The notes beneath the pieces were generated by a model, which made no database searches, was not told where the DNA came from, and worked only from the letters and a program-made list of their open reading frames with translations. Below, piece by piece: positions 29,167-37,718 of a stretch of DNA of 56,341 bases (within the stretch, counting starts at the first letter, position 1; each line of letters opens with the position of its first letter). Made by a program: the position numbers and the translations under genes. Origin of the DNA: Lachnospiraceae bacterium (GTDB taxonomy: Bacteria; Bacillota; Clostridia; Lachnospirales; Lachnospiraceae); assembly GCA_022793195.1 (NCBI GenBank), contig JAAWCJ010000022.1, positions 1 through 56,341 on the forward strand. Reading direction: 5' to 3'.

Positions 29167-29201
29167 AAAAATCCCGCAGCCAAAAAGCCTGCGGGATTTT
29201 T
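29167..29201. terminator. Bidirectional terminator between codY and the COG3044 ATPase gene
   Basis: AAAAATCCCGCAG at 29167-29179 pairs perfectly over 13 bp with 29189-29201. A five-T run closes either strand. Confidence 0.88.
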
Positions 29202-29219
29202 AAACAACACAGAGACAAG

Positions 29220-30905
29220 TTAAAACCTGCAGCGGTTGACACAGGCAAAAATTTCCTGCAACCTGGGAAGAGCGATAAAAGGAGGGCAATCTGAGGAAAC
29301 GATGGATTCAAGCCCATTTGTCAGAAGTTTTTGATAAAGGGTGGTAAGCTGTTGAGACATAGGGGCCTTTCCCGGATGTTCCATCAGATACAGCAAAATG
29401 TATCCAAGAGCACGGGTCTGCTCTTCGTCAGCCAGCTGCTCCACGAAGCGCAAGTCAATGGTTTCCCTGTCATAAATCAGGGTATCTTTGCCCTGGACTT
29501 TGATTTTAGGTGAGCGCTCCTTGTCGCGTTGCTTCGGGGAGAGGCAAAGGGGCCGTTTGGCCGGGATATCAGAAAAGCTGAATTCCGGGTAGGAAACAGG
29601 AAAAGCAGAGGCCTCTTTTTTGGCAGCAGCGGTAATGTCAACAGCCCGGTAGCTGTCCATCTGGATAATATGGTCAGCTGTGTGAAAAAAGGCGCCGGAG
29701 CTGCCAACCACAAGGATAGTGGAAATGCCAAGACTTGAAAACAGCGGACGAACACGGCCAAGGAAAGGGGAAATCGGCTCTTTGTCAGGAGCAATGACCC
29801 GCTGCATTAGTTGGTCCCGTACCATGAAATTGGTGGCGCAGGTGTCTTCATCAATGAGGAACAGTTTTGCTCCGGCTTCAATACCTTCCATGACTCCGGC
29901 TGCCTGGGAAGTACTCCCACTGGCATCCTCAGTGGAGAAGCAGCTGGTGTTTTTTCCATTGGGCAAGTGATTAATAAAGGGAGAAATATCAACACTTTTT
30001 ACAATACGCCCTTCTTCTGCCCGTAGTTTGACGGCAGTGGAATCGGTGATGACAAATTCCCGGCCGTCTCCGGCTATATGATTGTACACCCCGACTTCCA
30101 GGGCTTTCAAAAGTGTGGATTTACCGTGATAGCCGCCGCCTACGATCAAAGTAATCCCCTGGCGGATACCCATTCCGGAAATTTCCCCGTGGTGCGGGAG
30201 GGTGAGAGTAAGACGCATGGAATCAGGAGAATGAAAAGGCACGGCTTCTTTTAAAGGAGCATTGGATACACCGGTTTTTCTGGGAAGAACGGCTCCATCC
30301 GCCACAAAGGCTGTCAAGCCATGGACCGGAAGCAGCGCCCGGAGGGCCTGCTGGTCTTCATACAGATGGATAGCCGCCAGAAGAGCTTTTTTGTCGGTGT
30401 TCCTGCTGTACAGGCTGTTTTCCACCACAGCAGGCAGATATTCAAACAGAATTTTCCGAAGCTCCCTGGAATTGATGGTCCGCCCATTGGCGGGAAAGCC
30501 TGCCTCGAACCGCATCAGAATCGTATGGCCGCTTTTATCAATGGTACAGGCAGTACGATTTAAGACCTCCTGTCCGGGGTGGGTGGCAAAAAGGGCGCCG
30601 CTTTTTCCAGAACCCCTGGCCTGAAAAGAATATTTCTGGACAGCAGCGGCAAAACGACGCAGAAGAAAGTCACAGAAAGCCGTTTTTTTATCAGAACTAT
30701 TCCAAAGTTCCGAAGAAAAGCCGGAGGATTTGTCTGTGATGTGAATGGTCAGCCTGGACGGCGCCGCAAAGGGATCTCCCTGGACACGGTCAATGGAAAG
30801 GGCATAGGCGCCAAAATTGTACATTCCCCGCAGGGATTTATAGGCGGGATAACTTTTGTGGTCGATATCCCGGAGCATGGATTCCAGATCAACAGATGTC
30901 TTCAT
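29220..30905 (-). CDS. ABC-class P-loop ATPase of the COG3044 family
   Basis: A 561-residue soluble protein of the 'predicted ATPase of the ABC class' family. Homologues include the trypanosome RNA-editing protein MRB1590. An N-terminal domain (residues 1-195) precedes the ATPase core. The core has a P-loop VGGGYHGKSTLLKALEVG and a Walker B-like LFLIDEDTCATNFMVRD. A segment with ISTILVVGSSGAFFHTADHI follows, then a C-terminal helical domain. No membrane helices are present, so it is not a transporter. It stands alone on the minus strand with a poor start region (AGAAAGGAA). Its bacterial role is unknown. RNA or nucleic-acid remodelling is suggested only by the eukaryotic relative. Confidence 0.85.
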   Translation of the reverse strand: MKTSVDLESMLRDIDHKSYPAYKSLRGMYNFGAYALSIDRVQGDPFAAPSRLTIHITDKSSGFSSELWNSSDKKTAFCDFLLRRFAAAVQKYSFQARGSGKSGALFATHPGQEVLNRTACTIDKSGHTILMRFEAGFPANGRTINSRELRKILFEYLPAVVENSLYSRNTDKKALLAAIHLYEDQQALRALLPVHGLTAFVADGAVLPRKTGVSNAPLKEAVPFHSPDSMRLTLTLPHHGEISGMGIRQGITLIVGGGYHGKSTLLKALEVGVYNHIAGDGREFVITDSTAVKLRAEEGRIVKSVDISPFINHLPNGKNTSCFSTEDASGSTSQAAGVMEGIEAGAKLFLIDEDTCATNFMVRDQLMQRVIAPDKEPISPFLGRVRPLFSSLGISTILVVGSSGAFFHTADHIIQMDSYRAVDITAAAKKEASAFPVSYPEFSFSDIPAKRPLCLSPKQRDKERSPKIKVQGKDTLIYDRETIDLRFVEQLADEEQTRALGYILLYLMEHPGKAPMSQQLTTLYQKLLTNGLESIVSSDCPPFIALPRLQEIFACVNRCRF

Positions 30906-30953
30906 AGAAAAAATTCCTTTCTAAAATAATTATGTGATACATTTTTCTGATTC

Positions 30954-30962
30954 ATTATAACA
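30954..30962 (-). promoter_or_regulatory. Extended -10 promoter for the COG3044 ATPase gene
   Basis: On the minus strand, TGT followed by a perfect TATAAT (30954-30959), about 50 bp before the start. The -35 region is weak. Confidence 0.4.
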
Positions 30963-30990
30963 TAAAAGTTTTTCAGAATGTGGGCTTAAC

Positions 30991-31019
30991 TTGCATTTTT
31001 CGTGATTATCCGCTATAAT
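30991..31019 (+). promoter_or_regulatory. Sigma-A type promoter for the GT2 gene
   Basis: TTGCAT (30991-30996), 17-bp spacer and a perfect TATAAT (31014-31019). Confidence 0.65.
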
Positions 31020-31057
31020 ACTTAAGTTACGCGGGCAGAGAGGTTCTGCCGGAAAGA

Positions 31058-32068
31058 ATGGAGCTTTATTATAAAATGAAAAAAGTAACGGTTATCATCC
31101 CCAACTACAACGGGAAAAAGTTTATGGAAGACTGCATGGAGGGGCTCCGGCGCCAGGGCAGCCAGGATTTCCATGTGCTTTTTGTGGATAACGGCTCCAC
31201 TGACGGGAGTGTGGAATTTGTACGGGAGAGTTATCCGGAACTGGAGATTCTGGCTCTGGATAAAAACTACGGCTTCAGCCGGGCTGTAAACGAAGGGATT
31301 CAGGCTTCAAAAACCCCCTATGTCATTCTCCTGAATAATGATACGCAGGTGCATCCCGGTTATGTGGAAGCGCTTGTCGCTGCTTTGGACGCAAATCCGA
31401 AAGCATTTTCTGTCAGTGCAAAAATGATTCAAATGTACAACCCTGAATTAATCGACGATGCAGGGGACCAGTATACAGTACTGGGGTGGGCGTTTCAGAG
31501 AGGGGTAGCCCATTCGGTGAAACGTTATACAAAACCTGCCCGGGTATTTTCAGCCTGCGGCGGCGCTGCTGCTTACAGACGCCGGGTATTTGAGCAGATT
31601 GGATATTTTGATGAAAAGCATTTTGCCTATTTAGAGGACTTGGATGTGGGATACAGGGCCAGGTTATGGGGATGGCAAAATCTTTATGCGCCGGGGGCCA
31701 TAGTGAAACATGTGGGGAGCGGAACCAGCGGTTCTAAATACAATGATTTTAAGGTACGGTTGGCGGCGCGGAATAGTATTTACCTGAATTACAAAAATAT
31801 GCCTCTTTTTCAGATAATTCTCAACAGTCCGGCGCTTTTGGCTGGATATTGGATAAAAAGCCGGTTTTTTAAAAAGAGAGGTTTTGGGCAGGCATATAAA
31901 GAAGGGCTGAAAGAGGGCTGGCAAACACGGAAAACCTGCAAGAAAGAGAAGTTTTCTTTCAAAAGGATTTGGTATTATATTTGTGTGGAAGGCCGTATGC
32001 TTGGAGGGACATTTTCTTATATATATGAATTTTTATACAGGAAGTTTTTGAGGCCTACCGGCTCCTGA
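31058..32068 (+). CDS. Family 2 glycosyltransferase
   Basis: A 336-residue GT-A glycosyltransferase that adds a sugar from a nucleotide donor to a growing surface glycan. The N-terminal fold opens with VTVIIPNYNGKKFMEDCMEGL. The donor-binding DNGSTDGS and the DXD-like LLNNDTQV are clear. FDEKHFAYLEDLDVGYRARLWG is the usual acceptor-side block. A C-terminal region of about 70 residues is basic and could lie on the membrane. ATG 31058 is used. ATG 31076 (opening MKKVTVIIPNYNG) has GGAG 12 bases upstream and may be the true start. It belongs with the sugar-phosphate transferase and LCP genes downstream. Confidence 0.87.
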   Translation: MELYYKMKKVTVIIPNYNGKKFMEDCMEGLRRQGSQDFHVLFVDNGSTDGSVEFVRESYPELEILALDKNYGFSRAVNEGIQASKTPYVILLNNDTQVHPGYVEALVAALDANPKAFSVSAKMIQMYNPELIDDAGDQYTVLGWAFQRGVAHSVKRYTKPARVFSACGGAAAYRRRVFEQIGYFDEKHFAYLEDLDVGYRARLWGWQNLYAPGAIVKHVGSGTSGSKYNDFKVRLAARNSIYLNYKNMPLFQIILNSPALLAGYWIKSRFFKKRGFGQAYKEGLKEGWQTRKTCKKEKFSFKRIWYYICVEGRMLGGTFSYIYEFLYRKFLRPTGS

Positions 32069-32095
32069 TGCCAGGAGATTGCTTTGTATTTTTAT
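32062..32095 (+). terminator. Weak terminator after the GT2 gene
   Basis: CTCCTG (32062-32067), loop ATGC and CAGGAG (32072-32077), then an interrupted T-rich stretch. Confidence 0.35.
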
Positions 32096-32136
32096 GCATT
32101 TTAAGAAAACTTTAAGAATAGTCGTGCTTTTTTCTA

Positions 32137-32165
32137 TTGCCCTTTGAGGAAGGATAATGTATGAT
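32137..32165 (+). promoter_or_regulatory. Sigma-A type promoter for the sugar-phosphate transferase gene
   Basis: TTGCCC (32137-32142), 17-bp spacer and TATGAT (32160-32165). Confidence 0.6.
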
Positions 32166-32219
32166 ATAAGCTGTTAAGTTCCATAATCGCAGAGGAAGGC
32201 TGTTATAAGGTGAATCATC

Positions 32220-33620
32220 TTGATTAAAGATAATCAAAAGCATCTGAACCGGATTCATGTGGTGATTGATGCGGTTATTATAGTAATAGCGTATTTCATA
32301 GCGTATTGGTTGATCTTTGGATTTATGAGGAGGGACTCAGGGCTTCCCAAAGGAATTTACTTCAGCGCATTGCTTTATATCGTACCGGGGGGACTGATTT
32401 TATACTGGTTTTTCCATTTGTACGAACCCATGCGGGTGATGGGGCGGCGTCTGGAGCTTTTTAATGTTCTGAAAGCAAATGTGGTGGGAGCCATGCTGAT
32501 CACCCTGGTACTCTATTTAGGAAAAGACCGCCTGATCCACTTTTCCCGCCAGATGACATTTCTGTTTATTGCTTTTAACTATGTATTGGAATCAACATTC
32601 CGCCTGACCCTCAGAAGTGTGCTCCGCTCTTTCCGCAGAAAAGGCTATAATCAAAAACACGTACTTTTGATTGGCTACAGCAGAGCAGCCCAAAGCTACA
32701 TTGACAGAGTAGTTGCGAATCCTGATTGGGGATACCTGATTCGGGGAATCCTGGACGATCATGCAAGCCGGGGGACTGAGTACAGGGGGGTTCGTGTGAT
32801 GGGCCCCATTGACAATCTGGAAGAAATACTTCCGATGAACCGCCTGGATGAGATTGCTATAACTTTGAGTATTAATGAATATGATAAACTGGAGAGAATT
32901 GTAAATGCCTGCGAAAAATCGGGGGTACATACAAAGTTTATTCCCGATTATAATAAGGTTATACCAACGAAGCCGTATACAGAAGATTTGCTGGGGCTTC
33001 CGGTGATCAATATACGGAATGTCCCCCTTACAGATTCTTTTAATGCGGCGCTGAAGCGGCTGGTGGATATCCTGGGCGCTGGCGTCGGTATCATTGTTTT
33101 TTCACCAATTATGTTGATTGTGGCAGCTGTCATAAAATTTTCATCGCCCGGTCCGGTGATATTCAGCCAGGAAAGGGTAGGCCTTCATAACCGTTCTTTT
33201 AAAATGTACAAGTTCCGTTCCATGGAGGTTCAGAAGCCTTCAGAGGAAAAAGCAGCCTGGACAACCAGGAACGACCCCAGAGTCACGCCGGTTGGAAAAT
33301 TTATCCGAAAGACCAGTATTGATGAGCTGCCGCAGCTTTTTAATATTCTTAAAGGAGATATGAGTTTGGTAGGCCCCAGGCCGGAACGTCCTCATTTTGT
33401 GGAAAAATTCAGGGAAGAGGTTCCGCGGTATATGGTAAAGCATCAGGTGCGTCCGGGATTAACAGGTTGGGCGCAGGTCAACGGCTATCGGGGAGATACT
33501 TCTATTACAAAACGTATTGAGTGTGATTTGTACTATATAGAAAATTGGAGTCTGGGTTTGGATTTCAAAATTATTTTTCTGACGTTTTTTAAAGGCTTTG
33601 TCAATAAAAATGCCTATTAG
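32220..33620 (+). CDS. Polyprenyl glycosylphosphotransferase (undecaprenyl-phosphate sugar-1-phosphate transferase)
   Basis: A 466-residue membrane enzyme that starts exopolysaccharide or capsule repeat units by loading a sugar-1-phosphate on undecaprenyl phosphate. Four hydrophobic helices (about residues 12-125) precede a CoA-binding-like Rossmann domain (HVLLIGYSRAAQSYIDRVVA). A fifth hydrophobic segment near residue 285 leads into the catalytic PssY/WbaP domain. That domain carries SPGPVIFSQERVG, FKMYKFRSM, TSIDELPQLFNIL, MSLVGPRPERP and RPGLTGWAQVNG. The start is TTG at 32220 with AAGG upstream. The GTG at 32210 is out of frame. Sugar identity cannot be told from sequence. Confidence 0.9.
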   Translation: MIKDNQKHLNRIHVVIDAVIIVIAYFIAYWLIFGFMRRDSGLPKGIYFSALLYIVPGGLILYWFFHLYEPMRVMGRRLELFNVLKANVVGAMLITLVLYLGKDRLIHFSRQMTFLFIAFNYVLESTFRLTLRSVLRSFRRKGYNQKHVLLIGYSRAAQSYIDRVVANPDWGYLIRGILDDHASRGTEYRGVRVMGPIDNLEEILPMNRLDEIAITLSINEYDKLERIVNACEKSGVHTKFIPDYNKVIPTKPYTEDLLGLPVINIRNVPLTDSFNAALKRLVDILGAGVGIIVFSPIMLIVAAVIKFSSPGPVIFSQERVGLHNRSFKMYKFRSMEVQKPSEEKAAWTTRNDPRVTPVGKFIRKTSIDELPQLFNILKGDMSLVGPRPERPHFVEKFREEVPRYMVKHQVRPGLTGWAQVNGYRGDTSITKRIECDLYYIENWSLGLDFKIIFLTFFKGFVNKNAY

Positions 33621-33653
33621 AAATGTGTAAGATATGGAAAGGAACAGGCGACA

Positions 33654-35195
33654 ATGAAATACAGAGATGATGAGTATGAATATGAAAATCGCAGGCGCGA
33701 TATGGAGCAGCGCAAACGGGTGAGGCCGGATGCGGAAATGGCTTCTCAGCGCAGACGGAATCCGGCAGGAAGTGACAGGACGGCTTATACCGGGGCGGGA
33801 AACGCGTCCGGCATGAGAAACAGGACAACTTCCGGCAGCAGGAATGTGTCCGGTGGGAGGAGTGCTTCCGGTGGGAGGACATCTTCCGGGACGCGAAATG
33901 CTTCCGGGACGCGGGCTTCTTCCGGTGCAAGAAGCTCGTCGGCCAGAAACGTTTCCGGGACAAGAACTGCGGCAGCAGGGACAGGAAGGCGTATTGGCGC
34001 CGATCCTTATGACAGGAGTTATGCGGCAGGCTATTATGAGGAGACAGGTGCAAAAAGACGCCAGAATTCCTCCGGGGAAACTGCCGGAAGGAAGGGAAAA
34101 AGGCCTCTTTCTCCTAAAGCCAAAAAGAAAAGGCGAATCAGAAGGATTCTTTTTGCAGTGGAAGGAGTTCTGCTGCTGGTGGTGCTGGCGGGCCTTTTCA
34201 TAATTTCCAAATGGGATTTGATTCAGAAAGCCTCTTTTGGAAAAAAAGATGTCCATATCAATGAATTGCCGGAAAACACTGTCCAGAGTATGGAAGGGTA
34301 TCGAACCATTGCCATATTTGGTGCCGATGAAAAAGGCAGCCACAGTGATGTAATTATGATCGCCAATATCAACAATAAAACAAAGGAGATTACGTTAACC
34401 TCAGTGCTCCGTGATACTTTTTGGAATGTCCCTGATTTGAGCAATGGAGATGAGGATAAATACGCGAAAGCCAACAATGCCTATCATACAGGCGGCGACT
34501 TAGGCGCTTTAAATGCCCTCAATAAAAACCTGGATTTAAATATTACGGAATATGTGACCATTAACTGGTATGCGGTATCTGAGGTGGTGGATCTTTTGGA
34601 TGGTTTGGAGATCGATGTGCCTGAAAGCATGATGGATGAGATCAATGGTTATATCACCAATACTCAGGAGGAGGCCCAGAGCTGGGCGCCGGACGGACCT
34701 GGAAAAGGAGAGAAGGGGACCCACCATATTGAGGAGTCCGGGCTTCAGAGGCTGGACGGGCTTCAGACAGTGGCTTACTGCCGGATTCGGCATAATAATG
34801 GCGGTGACGATGGCCGTACCAGGAGGCAGCGTGAAGTGGTCAATATGATTCTGGAGAAGACAAAGCAGCAGGGACCGGCAAGAATCCTGGGAATCTGTGA
34901 GGCGGTATTCCCGGAAGTCAGGACAAATATGACGCTGGCCGACATCCTGAGTATGGCGCCGGATATTGGGAGCTATCGGATTGTCAATAATATTGCATTT
35001 CCCTATCATCAGATTGACGCGTTTGTGGGCAGCAGCGGGTCGGTGAAAGTGCCTCTCGGCCTGGCAGAGGACGTGACACAGCTTCATAAAGATTTATTTG
35101 GAGATGACAATTACGTACCGTCACAGACGGTGCAGCAGATCAGCAACAAAATTGAGAGTCTGACGGATTACAGTGCAGAGGACAGAAGGGATTAG
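33654..35195 (+). CDS. LytR-CpsA-Psr (LCP) family glycopolymer ligase with a repetitive N-terminus
   Basis: A 513-residue LCP protein, a membrane enzyme that attaches secondary wall polymers or capsule to peptidoglycan. Residues 1-160 are cytoplasmic, very basic and low complexity, with hexapeptide repeats at 50-104. One transmembrane helix lies at about 165-185. The extracellular LCP domain (about 210-410) has TIAIFGADEKGSHSDVIMI, TLTSVLRDTFW, NNAYHTGG and AYCRIRHN followed by DGRTRRQREV. In the first motif both usual arginines are replaced (GADEKGSHSD), while the RDT and R-R-QR arginines are kept. The start has GGAAAGGA upstream. It follows the sugar-phosphate transferase by 33 bp and likely attaches its polymer. 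Confidence 0.87.
   Translation: MKYRDDEYEYENRRRDMEQRKRVRPDAEMASQRRRNPAGSDRTAYTGAGNASGMRNRTTSGSRNVSGGRSASGGRTSSGTRNASGTRASSGARSSSARNVSGTRTAAAGTGRRIGADPYDRSYAAGYYEETGAKRRQNSSGETAGRKGKRPLSPKAKKKRRIRRILFAVEGVLLLVVLAGLFIISKWDLIQKASFGKKDVHINELPENTVQSMEGYRTIAIFGADEKGSHSDVIMIANINNKTKEITLTSVLRDTFWNVPDLSNGDEDKYAKANNAYHTGGDLGALNALNKNLDLNITEYVTINWYAVSEVVDLLDGLEIDVPESMMDEINGYITNTQEEAQSWAPDGPGKGEKGTHHIEESGLQRLDGLQTVAYCRIRHNNGGDDGRTRRQREVVNMILEKTKQQGPARILGICEAVFPEVRTNMTLADILSMAPDIGSYRIVNNIAFPYHQIDAFVGSSGSVKVPLGLAEDVTQLHKDLFGDDNYVPSQTVQQISNKIESLTDYSAEDRRD
33801..33965 (+). repeat. 18-bp minisatellite encoding xxSGxR hexapeptides
   Basis: Residues 50-104 of the LCP protein are a run of about nine imperfect six-residue units of the form xxSGxR (for example NVSGGR, TSSGTR, NASGTR). 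One unit is short by a residue and one two-residue spacer is present. The DNA shows matching imperfect 18-bp repeats with TCCGG at their core. Confidence 0.8.
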
Positions 35196-35199
35196 AGAA

Positions 35200-35241
35200 A
35201 AAATCGGGCAGCCGCATAGGAAACGGCTGCCTTTGATTTTT
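35200..35241 (+). terminator. Terminator after the LCP gene
   Basis: GGCAGCCG (35207-35214) pairs with CGGCTGCC (35224-35231). An outer AAAATC/GATTTT pair and a T-rich tail follow. Confidence 0.82.
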
Positions 35242-35261
35242 GTCCGGCGTTTTTATATAAG
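35233..35261 (+). promoter_or_regulatory. Possible promoter for sfsA
   Basis: TTGATT (35233-35238), 17-bp spacer and TATAAG (35256-35261). It overlaps the T-tract of the upstream terminator. Confidence 0.5.
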
Positions 35262-35280
35262 TTTCCAGAAAGGAGTTTCT

Positions 35281-35982
35281 ATGCATTACGAAAAAATGCA
35301 AAGAGGGATTTTTAAAAGCCGTCCCAACCGTTTTCTGGCCGAAGTGGAGACGGAGGGAAAGAAGGTTTCCTGCCATGTGAAGAATACAGGAAGACTGAGG
35401 GAGCTTTTGGTTCCGGGAACGGGCGTATGGATACAGCATTGTGACAAGGCGGAACGGAAAACGAAGTATTCGCTGATTGCAGTGGAGAAGCTTTCGGAAA
35501 CTGCGGGGAATGTGTTGGTGAACATTGATTCCCAGGCGCCAAATGTGGTTGCTGCCGAATGGGTCAAGAACGGAGCGGATGGTCATTTCCAGGAGGTTTC
35601 TGAACTGAGAAGGGAAGCGAAATTTGGAAAGTCCAGGTTTGACTTGTACTTTAAAGGTGATGGAAGACCCTGCTTTATGGAGGTGAAAGGCGTCACCCTG
35701 GATGTTGGTGGGGTGGCGAAATTCCCCGATGCCCCTACGGAGCGGGGGATAAAACATATGGAGGAACTGATTACGGCCCTGAAGGCAGGATATGAGTCGT
35801 ATCTTTTGTTTGTGATTCAAATGAAAGGAATCGGAAGTTTTTCTCCAAATGAAGACACCCACCCGGCGTTCGGCGAAGCCCTGCGGGCCGCCGAACAGGC
35901 GGGAGTACATATTTTAGCATATGACTGTAAGGTGACAGAGGATTCCATGGATATTGATTGCCCGGTGAAAGTCCGGCTGTAA
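35281..35982 (+). CDS. sfsA: SfsA family DNA/RNA nuclease-like protein
   Basis: A 233-residue SfsA. The E. coli protein was first linked to sugar fermentation, and the family is now annotated as a DNA/RNA nuclease. An N-terminal OB-like domain (VSCHVKNTGRLRELLVPG) is followed by a PD-(D/E)xK-like core. In that core FDLYFKGDGRPCFMEVKGV supplies the Asp, Glu and Lys. The ATERG-like block appears as FPDAPTERGIKHMEEL. Start 35281 has AAAGGAG upstream, while the longer frame to 35173 has no support. It is a single gene facing pyruvate kinase tail to tail. Length and motifs are normal. Confidence 0.92.
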   Translation: MHYEKMQRGIFKSRPNRFLAEVETEGKKVSCHVKNTGRLRELLVPGTGVWIQHCDKAERKTKYSLIAVEKLSETAGNVLVNIDSQAPNVVAAEWVKNGADGHFQEVSELRREAKFGKSRFDLYFKGDGRPCFMEVKGVTLDVGGVAKFPDAPTERGIKHMEELITALKAGYESYLLFVIQMKGIGSFSPNEDTHPAFGEALRAAEQAGVHILAYDCKVTEDSMDIDCPVKVRL

Positions 35983-36042
35983 CAGGAATCCACTGCGTAA
36001 TTTTTATCGTATAAAAAACTTCGCCCTCATACAATAAAAGAT

Positions 36043-37461
36043 TTACAGTTTAACAATCCGCATCATGTCGATGGTGCTGTCTTTTTCGTGGGGGCCGCCG
36101 CAGATGACGATGGTGTCCCCTTCTTCCACGATGCCGGACTGAAGGGCCACTTCTTCTGCGTGGCGGAACAGACTGTCTGCGCTGGCCTGTTCACTGGCCT
36201 GTAAAGGGCAGACTCCCCAGGTGAGATTCAACTGCCGGAGAGCCTTTTTGTCCACAGTTGGCGCAATGACAGGGACGGCAGGCCGGTAGTCGGCAATCAT
36301 TCTGGCGCTGCGGCCGGTCCTGGTGACAGCTACGATGGCTTTGGCGTCCAGGTAATTGGCAGAGGTAATTGTGGCGATTCCAACAGCTACGGCGGGAATT
36401 TGCTCTAAGCAGAGAGACTCGTGGAGCTCTGAAAACCGTTTTTTATAATTGATGGTTTTTTCCGTTGCTTCAGCAATTTCCGCCATGGTACGGACAGCCT
36501 CTGTGGGATAATCTCCGGCAGCCGTTTCACCGGACAGCATAATGGCTGTGGTGCCGTCATAAATGGCATTTGCCACGTCGGAGACCTCTGCCCTGGTGGG
36601 CCGTGGGCTGTAGGTCATGGATTCCAGCATTTGTGTGGCAGTTACAACATGTTTTCCGGCCATATAACATTTCTTAATGATGGTCTTTTGGATTCCCGGC
36701 AGTTCACGGAAAGGAATTTCCACGCCCATATCACCCCGGGCCACCATGATACCGTCGGCCAGCTTGAGAATTTCATCCAGGTGTTCGATGCCCTGGGTAT
36801 TTTCAATTTTTGCGATGATCTGAATCCGTTTTCCTCCATTTTCGTCCAGGAGTTTGCGCAGCTTGCGTATATCGTCAGCCGTCCTTGTGAAAGAAGCGGC
36901 TACGAAATCCACATCTTGTTCAATCCCAAAGAGAATATCCTTTCGGTCAGTTTCGCTGATGTAAGGCATGGGAATTTCCAGGTTGGGAATATTGATACTT
37001 TTGTGATTACTGATGGTTCCACCATTGATAACACGGCAGACCACGTCGGAACCTTCGATTCGTTCCACAAACATGGCAAGCTTTCCGTCGTCAATGAGGA
37101 TTCTGGTGCCGATGGTGACACAGGAGGCCAGCCCCCCAAAAGTCAGGCCGATTCCGGTTTCGTTGCCGGGTTCGGAAGAGGCAGATAAAGTAAAACTTTG
37201 CCCAGCCTCCAAGGTGACGGCTCCATTTTCAAAATCGCGGAGTCGGATTTCCGGCCCTTTTGTGTCCAAAAGCAAAGCAATGGGGCTTCCCATTTCAGCG
37301 CTGATGGATTTTACACGGTCCATACGGATTTTTTGCTCTTCGTGGGAACCGTGGGAGAAATTAAACCGGGCGCAGTCCATACCGCCGCTTATGAGGGCGC
37401 GTATGGCGTCATCCGTGTCAACAGCGGGCCCCATAGTACAGATAATTTTTGTTTTTCTCAT
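36043..37461 (-). CDS. pyk: Pyruvate kinase (short form)
   Basis: A 472-residue pyruvate kinase that makes pyruvate and ATP from phosphoenolpyruvate in glycolysis. Signature blocks are KIICTMGPAVD, MDCARFNFSHG, LLDTKGPEIRL, the active-site IIAKIENTQGIEHLDEI, MVARGDMGVEIPF and TATQMLESM followed by PRPTRAEVSDVANAIYDG. The C-terminal allosteric domain is complete (TRTGRSARMIADYRP). It lacks the extra PEP-utilising domain found on longer Bacillus-type enzymes. GGAGG lies before the ATG. It is a single gene on the minus strand, divergent from the sortase gene. Confidence 0.96.
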   Translation of the reverse strand: MRKTKIICTMGPAVDTDDAIRALISGGMDCARFNFSHGSHEEQKIRMDRVKSISAEMGSPIALLLDTKGPEIRLRDFENGAVTLEAGQSFTLSASSEPGNETGIGLTFGGLASCVTIGTRILIDDGKLAMFVERIEGSDVVCRVINGGTISNHKSINIPNLEIPMPYISETDRKDILFGIEQDVDFVAASFTRTADDIRKLRKLLDENGGKRIQIIAKIENTQGIEHLDEILKLADGIMVARGDMGVEIPFRELPGIQKTIIKKCYMAGKHVVTATQMLESMTYSPRPTRAEVSDVANAIYDGTTAIMLSGETAAGDYPTEAVRTMAEIAEATEKTINYKKRFSELHESLCLEQIPAVAVGIATITSANYLDAKAIVAVTRTGRSARMIADYRPAVPVIAPTVDKKALRQLNLTWGVCPLQASEQASADSLFRHAEEVALQSGIVEEGDTIVICGGPHEKDSTIDMMRIVKL

Positions 37462-37565
37462 AATGAATTCTGCCTCCTTTTCCAGGTTATTTATTCAAAC
37501 AGGCAATAAACCGGGTATGTCTGCCCTGTCAGTTTCTATGGAAAAAATTTGGGCAAAAATAGCTC

Positions 37566-37594
37566 TTGTTTTCGACCGGCAGATTGCGTATAAT
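37566..37594 (+). promoter_or_regulatory. Sigma-A type promoter for the sortase gene
   Basis: TTGTTT (37566-37571), 17-bp spacer and a perfect TATAAT (37589-37594). It gives a leader of about 120 bases. Confidence 0.65.
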
Positions 37595-37718
37595 CATAAA
37601 GGGAATCCTCTCTTTCACAGAAAATTTCTTTTATCATAGATGAAAATGAAAGAAATATCAAGAGGCGGGTTCCAAAAAATATTTGGACTTTCATTTGGAA
37701 ACAGAGGAGTAGGAAAGC

